This document shows, piece after piece, positions 1 through 5,706 of a stretch of DNA of 5,845 nucleotides. Location of the stretch: NCBI GenBank assembly GCA_016789295.1, contig JAEUQL010000261.1:1-5845 (forward strand), given 5' to 3'. The position numbers and the translations under genes were made by a program. The notes under the pieces were generated by a model, which made no database searches, was not told where the DNA came from, and saw nothing but the letters and a program-made list of their open reading frames with translations. The DNA comes from Blastocatellia bacterium. GTDB lineage: Bacteria > Acidobacteriota > Blastocatellia > Chloracidobacteriales > JADJPF01. Within the stretch, counting starts at the first letter, position 1. Every line of letters begins with the position of its first letter.

Positions 1-492
1 GAAGCTTGTATTGAAAACCTTTTGCAAGCAGGAATTGAAGACTTGATAGTAGTCTTGGGGCACGAAGCCGATAGAATTACCAATTATCTGCTGCAGAAAA
101 GCTATCCTATAAAGATAGTAGTGAATGAAGACTATAGACTTGGGATGACAACTTCGGTACAGAAAGGGCTACTTCATATAGATCCAAGTTCATCTGCTTT
201 CCTGATTGCACTTGTTGATCAACCACAGATAGGAGCAGAAGTAGTAGAGCTTCTTTTAGAGAGTTCTGGCCAGAATTTGATAGTTCAACCCCGTTTTGAT
301 GGAAAGGCTGGTCATCCAGTGATCTTTAGCAGCCTTCTGAAAAATGAGATATTACTACTTTCCCCAACAGAAGGGCTAAACCTTATCAGCCGCAGATATA
401 GAGAAAGAATTCTTTTTGTAGATGTAGACTCAGTGTCTGTTTTAGAAGATATCGATACACCAGAAGAGTATAAGAGACAGATAGAAAAATAG
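1..492 (+). CDS. MocA-like nucleotidyltransferase, C-terminal part (5' end outside window)
   Basis: The frame is open from base 1 (EACIENLL...), so the 5' end lies off the left edge and 163 codons remain; the in-frame TTG at 22 is not the start. The missing N-terminus should carry the GT-A glycine-rich nucleotide-binding loop (LAAGxSxRMG type). The visible part matches the rest of the MocA/MobA-like NTP-transferase family: a helix-strand unit ending VVLGHEA, the NEDYRLGMTTSVQKGL block, the LVDQPQI strand whose Asp normally binds metal, GKAGHPVIF in the substrate region, and a C-terminal DIDTPEEYKRQ motif. Family members transfer CMP (MocA) or GMP (MobA) to molybdopterin, usually beside xanthine or CO dehydrogenase genes, and act in the cytoplasm. 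The GHP and DIDTPEEY motifs favour MocA over MobA, but some relatives have other substrates. It converges on the TPR gene with 3 bp between stops, so it is probably unrelated to the signalling genes. Confidence 0.85.
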   Translation, partial: EACIENLLQAGIEDLIVVLGHEADRITNYLLQKSYPIKIVVNEDYRLGMTTSVQKGLLHIDPSSSAFLIALVDQPQIGAEVVELLLESSGQNLIVQPRFDGKAGHPVIFSSLLKNEILLLSPTEGLNLISRRYRERILFVDVDSVSVLEDIDTPEEYKRQIEK

Positions 493-495
493 TTA

Positions 496-1563
496 TTAGG
501 CAGAGAGTTTTGCTATCTTTTCACTTATATCTTTGTAGCTAGGATCTACCTTCTGAATCTCAAGATAGAGTTGTAAAGCTGCTTCGTTCTGTTCTAACTC
601 TTCTTGAACTAGTGCTATTTCGTAGCGTGCTTCGTTATACTCCTGCTCAGTTCTAGTTTGTGTGTCTAGTGCACGGCGTAGCCATATGAGTGCAGGTTTG
701 TACATGCCTTGAATTAGAAATGTACGTCCAAGTATCAAGCAGCAGTCAAATCTACCTGGATGAGATGGGTTATCTTGAATCTTCTTGAATGCTACTTGAA
801 ACTCTTCTATAGCATCATCATAAAGACCGATATCCAAATATGCCTGACCCACGTTGAAGTGTTCTTGAAAGTCAGATTCTACCACCTCGGCCTCATCTTG
901 AAGATCTTCAAACATTGCTTTGAAAGAACCTTCTGTTATGACCTTCTTCCTTTTGGGCAAGTTTTCAATCTGCTGAGAGTTCTGAGAAGCTTTGTGAATC
1001 TCCACTAGTTCATCAGGCAATTCGGTCATCTCATTTATCTCATTCTGCTGTGCTTCTGACGCTTCATCCTCAGTATCTGTCAGCTCGAAAACGTCTATTG
1101 GATTAAACAGCATTTTTACCTCAAACTCTTCTGTCAGTGTAGGTGGTATGCTGTCTTCAATAGTTGGCAAGTAGTCTACTACTTCACCTTCAAATGTAGT
1201 TGTTTGGATGGGCTGTAGCTTGGCACTGAGAGGGCCTTCACCTCTTTCTAGTTGTGCCATCTTTTCAAGTCGTTCTGAGATTAAGGGATGGCTAGGATAA
1301 ACATCTTCTAGTTTTTCGAGAGTACTGAGTGCAACCTCAAAATACCCCTGCTCTATATAAAAATCTACATTATCAAGCTGTTCTCTTAGAAGTTTCTCTT
1401 TTTCGATGCGTCCAGTTGTAGACCCAGCGTCCTTGTTTACCTTAAATATCGAATGACGGCCTGTTTCTTTGATAGCACCTTTTGCTGAAAGTCGAAATTC
1501 AGCACTATCGTCAACTTCCATCTTTTCAGAAACAGAATCCAAGCCCAAATCTTTTTTATTCAT
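496..1563 (-). CDS. TPR-repeat scaffold protein with acidic linker
   Basis: This is a 355-aa soluble protein with no signal peptide or TM segment. Residues 1-55 are polar and probably disordered. A first TPR-like helical hairpin lies at about 60-95 (VDFYIEQGYFEVALSTLEKL ... YPSHP). A long acidic, low-complexity stretch (about 120-230) follows, then three TPR-like units at about 232-265 (GQAYLDIGLYDDAIEEFQVA), 271-304 (LGRTFLIQGMYKPALIWLRRAL) and 311-345 (YEIALVQEELEQNEAALQLYLEI). One N-terminal and three C-terminal repeats around a charged linker is a layout I associate with TPR proteins near roadblock and type IV pilus or gliding genes. TPRs bind peptides, so a scaffold role is inferred. It is the last gene of the leftward series, after a stem-loop. 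The ATG at 1563 has only a weak AGG about 9 bases upstream. The stop is 3 bp from the converging gene, leaving no room for a separate terminator. Confidence 0.85.
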   Translation of the reverse strand: MNKKDLGLDSVSEKMEVDDSAEFRLSAKGAIKETGRHSIFKVNKDAGSTTGRIEKEKLLREQLDNVDFYIEQGYFEVALSTLEKLEDVYPSHPLISERLEKMAQLERGEGPLSAKLQPIQTTTFEGEVVDYLPTIEDSIPPTLTEEFEVKMLFNPIDVFELTDTEDEASEAQQNEINEMTELPDELVEIHKASQNSQQIENLPKRKKVITEGSFKAMFEDLQDEAEVVESDFQEHFNVGQAYLDIGLYDDAIEEFQVAFKKIQDNPSHPGRFDCCLILGRTFLIQGMYKPALIWLRRALDTQTRTEQEYNEARYEIALVQEELEQNEAALQLYLEIQKVDPSYKDISEKIAKLSA

Positions 1564-1585
1564 AGAATTAAACCTAAAAGGAGAA

Positions 1586-1612
1586 ACGAGCAGTAATAGC
1601 TTTACTGCTCGT
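1586..1612 (-). terminator. Perfect 11-bp stem-loop between receptor and TPR genes (terminator or attenuator)
   Basis: The arms at 1586-1596 and 1602-1612 are perfectly complementary (core CGAGCAGTAA / TTACTGCTCG) around a 5-base loop. Read on the - strand, the stem is followed by TTCTCCTTTTAGG, an interrupted pyrimidine and T tract. It starts 25 bp past the receptor stop and ends 23 bp before the TPR start. The shape suits an intrinsic terminator, but the T tract is broken by C residues, so partial termination or an mRNA-stabilising hairpin is equally possible. Read on the + strand the stem is followed by AACCAATAACAC, so it is not a rightward terminator. Confidence 0.6.
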
Positions 1613-1636
1613 AACCAATAACACTTACTAGATCTA

Positions 1637-2884
1637 CTATCGGCGTGCGCGTAAACGTTCCAGAGCCTGTTTCAAACTTATTCTCATGCGCTCCAGAGCT
1701 TCAGCAAGCTGGCCAATTTCATCACTCCCTTTTATCTGTATAGCTTGATCCAACTGTCCAAGACTAATGTTGTTTGAGGCTTCTGTCAGCTCAACTATAG
1801 GTCTTGTAAGTTTTTGTGCAGCAAAGACTGCAGCTACAGAAGAAGCTATAAGAAAAAAGACTACTATCAAGGCAATGATCAAAACAACACGGTTGATAAC
1901 TGCATTGAACCAGCTCTGTTTTATCTGTACCCCTATTCTGCCTATCACTTGGCTATTTATATCTTTGATGGGTGAATATGCAGTTTTGTACTGTTCTTGT
2001 CCAATAATCTCTACTCCAGCAGTTGGTGTGTCTTTAAGGTCTGTACGTTTTACTTTCATACCTATTCCACCAGCTTCAGACTCTGGAAGGTTGCCCAGGA
2101 CAACAGTATCTCCCAAGAGAATAACCGTAGAGGAGGCATTTAGCAGCTCGGCATAGAGAGTCTTTTTTATGTCGGTTGCAAGAGACTTTTCTGGTTTTGA
2201 ATTGTTGATGAGCAGTCCAGCAACTACAACTCCTAGAAGATTTCCACCTCCACCAACTACTGGTGCAGCAGCTTCAAGAACAAGACCTTCCGCAACTGTT
2301 GCGCCACCCACTTTGATTTCGGCCTGTTTACTCAACTCTTCCGAACCAAGAATCTTTAGAGCATCTGAAGATTCTTTTACAGAACTTGCCAGAGCATCTA
2401 TCTTCTTTGCAGCTACGCCATTTTGTATAGCAATAAAGAGAGGGTTATCTTTAATCGATCCACCAGCAGATCCAGAACTGTTGCGTACTAGAATGTTGCC
2501 ATTGCTATCTGTAATAACCAAAAAGTCTAGATTGCTTGCCTGAAGTGCAGTTTCAATAACATCTTTTGCACGCTTGCGAACGTTTTCATTGATCCTGACA
2601 GTTACTTTTGCATCTCCTTGAATGTCACTAGGAGACTGTACACCTTCCAGAATACCTTGTGAACTTATGGCTTGTGCTGCATTCTGTACCACTTGTACAA
2701 ATGCAAGTTGTCTACTTTTGTAGAGCTGTTCCGCTACTCTAGCATCTTTCTCTATTGAATCACCCGATTGGCTCTCAATATTGCTGTTTACTATATAGAT
2801 AATCAGAAGAGCAGAGAGCAGAAGAGGTACAAGGATGAGGGTAGTAGAAAATATTATCAGCTTCTGTTTTATCATCAGTTTCAT
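1637..2884 (-). CDS. Two-TM Cache-like sensor with terminal HAMP domain and no output domain
   Basis: This is a 415-aa inner-membrane protein laid out like the front half of a chemoreceptor or sensor kinase. A short basic N-terminus leads into TM1 (about 8-32, LIIFSTTLILVPLLLSALL). Residues about 33-331 form an extracytoplasmic sensor region with Cache/PAS-like strands (FLVITDSNGNILVRN; LLGVVVAGLLINN; YKTAYSPIKDINSQVIGRIGVQI). TM2 is about 333-356. A HAMP domain at about 358-411 shows the typical TRPIVELTEASNNISLGQLD, then GSDEIGQLAEALERM. The protein stops right after HAMP at LRARR: there is no methyl-accepting, kinase, GGDEF or phosphatase domain. Only 73 bp separate the stop from the next gene and I see no leftover MCP sequence there, so a recent frameshift is unlikely. 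The ATG at 2884 follows a GAGG-type Shine-Dalgarno at 2892-2896 with a 7-base spacer. The ligand cannot be told from sequence. HAMP presumably signals to a partner protein. Confidence 0.88.
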   Translation of the reverse strand: MKLMIKQKLIIFSTTLILVPLLLSALLIIYIVNSNIESQSGDSIEKDARVAEQLYKSRQLAFVQVVQNAAQAISSQGILEGVQSPSDIQGDAKVTVRINENVRKRAKDVIETALQASNLDFLVITDSNGNILVRNSSGSAGGSIKDNPLFIAIQNGVAAKKIDALASSVKESSDALKILGSEELSKQAEIKVGGATVAEGLVLEAAAPVVGGGGNLLGVVVAGLLINNSKPEKSLATDIKKTLYAELLNASSTVILLGDTVVLGNLPESEAGGIGMKVKRTDLKDTPTAGVEIIGQEQYKTAYSPIKDINSQVIGRIGVQIKQSWFNAVINRVVLIIALIVVFFLIASSVAAVFAAQKLTRPIVELTEASNNISLGQLDQAIQIKGSDEIGQLAEALERMRISLKQALERLRARR

Positions 2885-2903
2885 AGCTTAGCCTCGATTT
2901 TTA

Positions 2904-3704
2904 CTAAAACAGTTGTTTCATAATTTCGAGCATGGATTCTTGGAAGCGAACCCGACGGTCATTGTCAGGGATCTCTTCAGCAAGCCTCTCTAGCAGAGAT
3001 GGAACCATGTCTTTGGGGACTTCGCTTCGCCTGTAACCAAGCATTTCTATACAGTCGTCAATCACAATTGGAGCCATTGGTCCTATGGCCACAGTCAGAT
3101 CTTTCTCTACTTGATTTAAAATAGCTTCGTCTACTGCATCTATAATATTCTCTTCCGGAGCAGCTTCCCCAGAAGCTTCTACTAGCCCCAGGTCACACAA
3201 GCGCACCAGAATTCTGGAAGTCTGCAGTTCGGTCAACTGGGTTGCTTCAGACAGTTCACGAACACTCTTCAAGCCGTCTACCTCGCGTAGTATAGCCCAA
3301 TCCTCAGACCGCATCGAAAATTCTCTACTAGATCTTGAAGAGACCTTAAATATAGTGTTTCGTGAAGGGATGACTCTACGAACACTTTCCCAATCTGTAG
3401 CATAAGTAACACACTCAGCTAGTATCTCTTCGGTAGTTAGCATTGTTGTCTGTTCGTCTGTAGTCTCTGAGGCACGAAACCGAAAAGTACCTTCAGCCCA
3501 TGCAAAGAGTGCATAAATAGCCTCTTCTCCAATGTATTCATCATAAAGGGCGTGAGTGATCTGTCCGCTAACGAAATAGATCTCCCCATAGTGCCCATCG
3601 TCTTGACTAAGTTCTAACTGCCCAGTTCTGTTACTTGCGTGTAGAAGGCGCAGTACATCAAGTAGCTTAAATTGCGATAGATTGCCTGAAAATGCATCTG
3701 ACAT
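2904..3704 (-). CDS. PATAN/DUF4388 protein with winged-helix-like middle and conserved helical C-terminal domain
   Basis: This is a 266-aa soluble protein with three parts. Residues about 5-105 match the PATAN (DUF4388) domain: GNLSQFKLLDVLRLLHASNRTGQLEL, then GEIYFVSGQITHALYDEYIGEEAIYALFAWAEGTFRF, which is the family's core. Known PATAN proteins occur in two-component and phototaxis or pilus regulators, where the domain is a protein-interaction module. Residues about 133-178 (EDWAILREVDGLKSVRELSEATQLTELQTSRILVRLCDLGLVE) resemble a winged helix; in such proteins this often serves protein contact rather than DNA binding. Residues about 195-266 (LTVAIGPMAPIVIDDCIEML ... LAEEIPDNDRRVRFQESM) resemble a helical tail with an IGPxA signature that I recall at the ends of bacterial Ser/Thr kinases and regulators (possibly DUF8082, not verified). 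The ATG at 3704 has a weak GTGAGA upstream. The receptor gene follows 19 bp after the stop, so the two are probably cotranscribed. Confidence 0.85.
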   Translation of the reverse strand: MSDAFSGNLSQFKLLDVLRLLHASNRTGQLELSQDDGHYGEIYFVSGQITHALYDEYIGEEAIYALFAWAEGTFRFRASETTDEQTTMLTTEEILAECVTYATDWESVRRVIPSRNTIFKVSSRSSREFSMRSEDWAILREVDGLKSVRELSEATQLTELQTSRILVRLCDLGLVEASGEAAPEENIIDAVDEAILNQVEKDLTVAIGPMAPIVIDDCIEMLGYRRSEVPKDMVPSLLERLAEEIPDNDRRVRFQESMLEIMKQLF

Positions 3705-3776
3705 GTTAAATTCTCACATTGAGCGGACGGTTTCTAATAAAGTTAGAGTTATGTCTAACCTGTAGAGTAATATCTG

Positions 3777-4268
3777 TCAATTTGCTCGGTTGATCGCCTC
3801 TATTAACGACCAAGCTGTCTCATCCATTTTGTCACGTGTTAAGAGATTTTGAGGATAGACACGAACATTTATCTTCAGATCTCTAACTACTCTGTCAAGC
3901 TTCAACTTACTTAAAGCGACTTTTACTGTCATCCTTAAAGTAGGAATGTTCACAGTTGCACTGCTTAGTATTGCCAAAAATACTTCTTGTGCTCCATAGG
4001 GTGTGTCTATCAGCAGATCGAGGTTTACAAAAGATGTAATTCTTCCTTCAGAATGGAGCAGTGAAAGCTCCTCCATCCGACCTCGCACCAGTTCAACTGC
4101 GGCAGACATCTGCACTAAAAAAGTGCCTAGTTGTGCAGAGAGTTGGGCGTTAGGGGTAAATACGCCCGCAGAAAGGAGAAATTCTCCACGGAAATTCACA
4201 AGTGCAGCAGTCTTTACACCTGGAATCTTCAAAATGTCTTGCAAAAAAACTTCATGCGGTTTACCCAC
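3777..4268 (-). CDS. Roadblock/LC7 domain protein (MglB-like)
   Basis: This is a 163-aa soluble protein. Residues about 5-120 fit the roadblock/LC7 fold: helix 1 with FLQDILKIPGVKTAALVNFRGEFLLSAG (the ipGV-x-aaLv-x-x-G hallmark), a long helix 2 (AQLSAQLGTFLVQMSAAVELVRGRM), a strand pair (LSLLHSEGRITSFVNL), then the last strand and helix (EVFLAILSSATVNIPTLRMTVKVALSKL). A C-terminal extension (about 125-163, RDLKINVRVYPQN ... WSLIEAINRAN) goes beyond the minimal domain. Bacterial roadblock proteins such as MglB dimerise and act as activators or scaffolds for Ras-like MglA GTPases in motility and polarity control; that role here is by family analogy. No MglA-like GTPase is visible in the window. 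The start is GTG (4268-4266), the only start codon in frame next to the strong Shine-Dalgarno; an ATG one base upstream in the same patch is out of frame. Confidence 0.88.
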   Translation of the reverse strand: MGKPHEVFLQDILKIPGVKTAALVNFRGEFLLSAGVFTPNAQLSAQLGTFLVQMSAAVELVRGRMEELSLLHSEGRITSFVNLDLLIDTPYGAQEVFLAILSSATVNIPTLRMTVKVALSKLKLDRVVRDLKINVRVYPQNLLTRDKMDETAWSLIEAINRAN

Positions 4269-4272
4269 ATAT

Positions 4273-4279
4273 CCTCCTT
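4273..4279 (-). promoter_or_regulatory. Strong Shine-Dalgarno fixing the GTG start of the roadblock gene
   Basis: The - strand reads AAGGAGG followed by ATAT and then GTG. It is a near-perfect anti-16S match with a short 4-base spacer, clearly better than the sites before the other genes here. It supports the GTG start, since the next in-frame Met codon lies some 50 codons inside the roadblock domain. Confidence 0.8.
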
Positions 4280-4317
4280 AGAACTTTTAGTTGCAACTAC
4301 TGCGAAAAAAACTGGTT

Positions 4318-5589
4318 TTAGTTAACAGCTACTATTGTGGCCAGTAGATCAGCCAGGCCATATTTTGAAATCTCTTCTTGACGTGCTTGTTGCAACTTGG
4401 CAAAAGCTTCTTTGAGAAGCTTCCTTAAATCTACCAACACTGCCCTCTTTTCCAGCTCTTCTTCAATCTCTCTTATTGTTGCTCTAAGGGCAATTATCAG
4501 ACCGTTGACAAGTTCTTCGGGTGGTGTTGGAACTGCCAACTTTATCTTACCATCAATATATTCAAATTCTGCAGCAAAAGGATCAAAGAATGGATATCTT
4601 TCTGCAACTCCCAAAAGGGCTGTACGAAAAGCTGTAGAAAAACTGTTATCTTTTGCTACTGCTGTTGAAGCAACTTCAACAATTTTTGTAACTTCGCCCA
4701 TAAGTTTTAATAGAGTATCATAATCGTCTTGATGTTGAGAATGAGTTGATTCAACAGAGTCTTCTGCAATCTCTTCAAAAGAGGCTTTTTTGTGCTCCGT
4801 CTCTACACCTTCTTCAAGTTGATTAGGTGGTGTCTGTTGAAGTAGTGGCTGGTAGTTTGGATCTTCAGCTAGACCAACATTTTGGTAGAGTTCTGTGGGT
4901 GAGTCGATCTCTTCAACCTCTCTTTCATCTATCTCCTCTTCCTCCTGTTCATAGTGAGGAGGGTTGGCTAGATCGGGAAAGGCTACTACATTCTTCTTAT
5001 CTATAGTTGTTTGACAACGATAGACGTGGAAGGTGGCAGTCTTTTCAGACAACATACTGAGCGTTTTATCAAAGCCTTCTTCAGACTCTAAAATCTCTCC
5101 ACTACTTAGAGAGAGTACTGACTCAAGCTTGCCATCTTTGGTATATATAATTCCAGTCTCACCAGAAGCAAATTCTACTTCTACATAGAAAGTAGTCTCT
5201 TGTTGTTTGAGAAGTTTATCCATCAATTTTTTGAGATCAGTGAAATCGCTCTCCAAGTCTTTATAGACAACTTCACCTTCAATTCGACTCGATATCGATT
5301 CAATTACAGACTCTTTGTGAGAATAGAGATAGACTACTCCATCTGGAGATGAAGCACGTAATAGTATCGCGTCTATAGCCTCTACACCTCTTCTTACACG
5401 ATCCAGCCCTTCATCAAGAGCGTTCAAGATCTCACCATTTGAGATAAAGACATAGCCACGTACTGATGGAAACGTTAGGTATAAGTAGCCGGTAAAACCA
5501 GTAACTTGAAGGTCTGCCAAAAGAGCAGGCACATTTACATACGAAGTCTTCAGGTGCTCGTGAACAGGCTTTCCTTTGGGAACGTGCAT
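4318..5589 (-). CDS. Tandem PATAN-like protein with acidic linker and uncharacterised helical C-terminal domain
   Basis: This is a 423-aa soluble protein. Residues about 15-100 contain VNVPALLADLQVTGFTGYLYLTFPSVRGYVFISNGEILNA, which follows the PATAN/DUF4388 logic (short helix, G-x-L-x-L strand, then a strand-turn FISNGEIL). Residues about 130-190 look like a second diverged copy (FYVEVEFASGETGIIYTKDGKLESVLSLSSGEIL). Residues about 195-290 are an acidic, proline- and glutamine-rich linker, including EQEEEEIDEREVEEID. The C-terminal part (about 288-410) is mainly helical with a conserved-looking centre (YPFFDPFAAEFEYIDGKIKL) and a charged helix (REIEEELEKR); I do not recognise this domain. No TM segment or catalytic motif is visible, so an adaptor role is inferred. 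It appears to be the first gene of the leftward series, 49 bp ahead of the roadblock gene. The ATG at 5589 lacks a good Shine-Dalgarno, but there is no in-frame start codon between it and the upstream stop at 5611-5613, so the true start is here or slightly downstream. Confidence 0.8.
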   Translation of the reverse strand: MHVPKGKPVHEHLKTSYVNVPALLADLQVTGFTGYLYLTFPSVRGYVFISNGEILNALDEGLDRVRRGVEAIDAILLRASSPDGVVYLYSHKESVIESISSRIEGEVVYKDLESDFTDLKKLMDKLLKQQETTFYVEVEFASGETGIIYTKDGKLESVLSLSSGEILESEEGFDKTLSMLSEKTATFHVYRCQTTIDKKNVVAFPDLANPPHYEQEEEEIDEREVEEIDSPTELYQNVGLAEDPNYQPLLQQTPPNQLEEGVETEHKKASFEEIAEDSVESTHSQHQDDYDTLLKLMGEVTKIVEVASTAVAKDNSFSTAFRTALLGVAERYPFFDPFAAEFEYIDGKIKLAVPTPPEELVNGLIIALRATIREIEEELEKRAVLVDLRKLLKEAFAKLQQARQEEISKYGLADLLATIVAVN

Positions 5590-5632
5590 GGCAACTGGGG
5601 CACCACCAACCTAGATTTTGAGGAAATCAGAT

Positions 5633-5649
5633 AAGCCTATTACAGGCTT
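5633..5649. repeat. Inverted repeat over the candidate -10 box
   Basis: AAGCCT (5633-5638) and AGGCTT (5644-5649) form a perfect 6-bp inverted repeat with a 5-base centre. It could be an operator half-site pair, because it covers the candidate -10 element, or a weak terminator for the gene entering from the right. The following - strand sequence ATCTGATTTCC is a poor T tract, which argues against a terminator. Confidence 0.35.
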
Positions 5650-5666
5650 GTCTTCATAAATTACAA
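5639..5666 (-). promoter_or_regulatory. Candidate sigma70-type promoter for the leftward gene series
   Basis: On the - strand, TTGTAA (5666-5661, 4 of 6 matches to the -35 consensus) is followed after 16 bases by TGTAAT (5644-5639, 5 of 6 matches to the -10 consensus). Transcription would begin near 5630, giving a leader of about 40 bases before the ATG at 5589. A T-rich run lies directly upstream of the -35. Consensus matching in AT-rich spacer DNA is weak evidence, and the organism's sigma preference is unknown. Confidence 0.35.
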
Positions 5667-5703
5667 AAAACAGAACTAAAATGCACGGACATACTTACAG
5701 GCT
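5640..5703. repeat. 9-bp direct repeat pair in the promoter region
   Basis: TTACAGGCT occurs at 5640-5648 and again at 5695-5703, 55 bp apart. On the - strand this is AGCCTGTAA. The first copy overlaps the candidate -10 box and the inverted repeat. The second lies beside the stop of the right-edge gene. A pair of binding sites for a regulator is possible but not shown. Confidence 0.3.
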
Positions 5704-5706
5704 GCT

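Noticed and set aside
211..228. LVDQPQ instead of the more usual GDQP or GDMP in the MocA-like protein
   Set aside because: The metal-binding Asp is kept, and a residue other than Gly before it occurs in related nucleotidyltransferases, so this is not evidence of lost activity.
480..510. Possible bidirectional terminator between the converging stops at 492 and 496
   Set aside because: Only 3 bp separate the stops, and I find no stable stem with a T tract around them. Termination signals would have to lie inside the coding sequences.
1613..1636. Remnant of an MCP signalling domain after the receptor stop
   Set aside because: The sequence after the stop is short intergenic DNA with a hairpin, and no frame resembles a methyl-accepting or kinase domain.
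760..2543. Open frames on the + strand at 760-1008, 1767-2156 and 2169-2543
   Set aside because: They lie wholly inside the TPR and receptor genes on the other strand, lack recognisable domains, and have biased compositions (Ser/Pro/Thr-rich) expected of shadow frames.
3742..3759. 6-bp inverted repeat GTTAGA / TCTAAC in the 72-bp gap after the roadblock gene
   Set aside because: The stem is short and AT-rich with a 6-base loop, and no proper T run follows it on the - strand. It is too weak to call a terminator or operator.
4288..4299. Perfect 12-bp palindrome TAGTTGCAACTA between the tandem PATAN-like and roadblock genes
   Set aside because: It has no loop, no neighbouring promoter elements and no second copy. 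A single 12-bp palindrome in this much DNA is compatible with chance.
4003..4723. Open frames on the + strand at 4003-4281, 4131-4325 and 4397-4723
   Set aside because: They are antisense shadows of the roadblock gene and the tandem PATAN-like gene, with no family resemblance and no convincing ribosome-binding sites.
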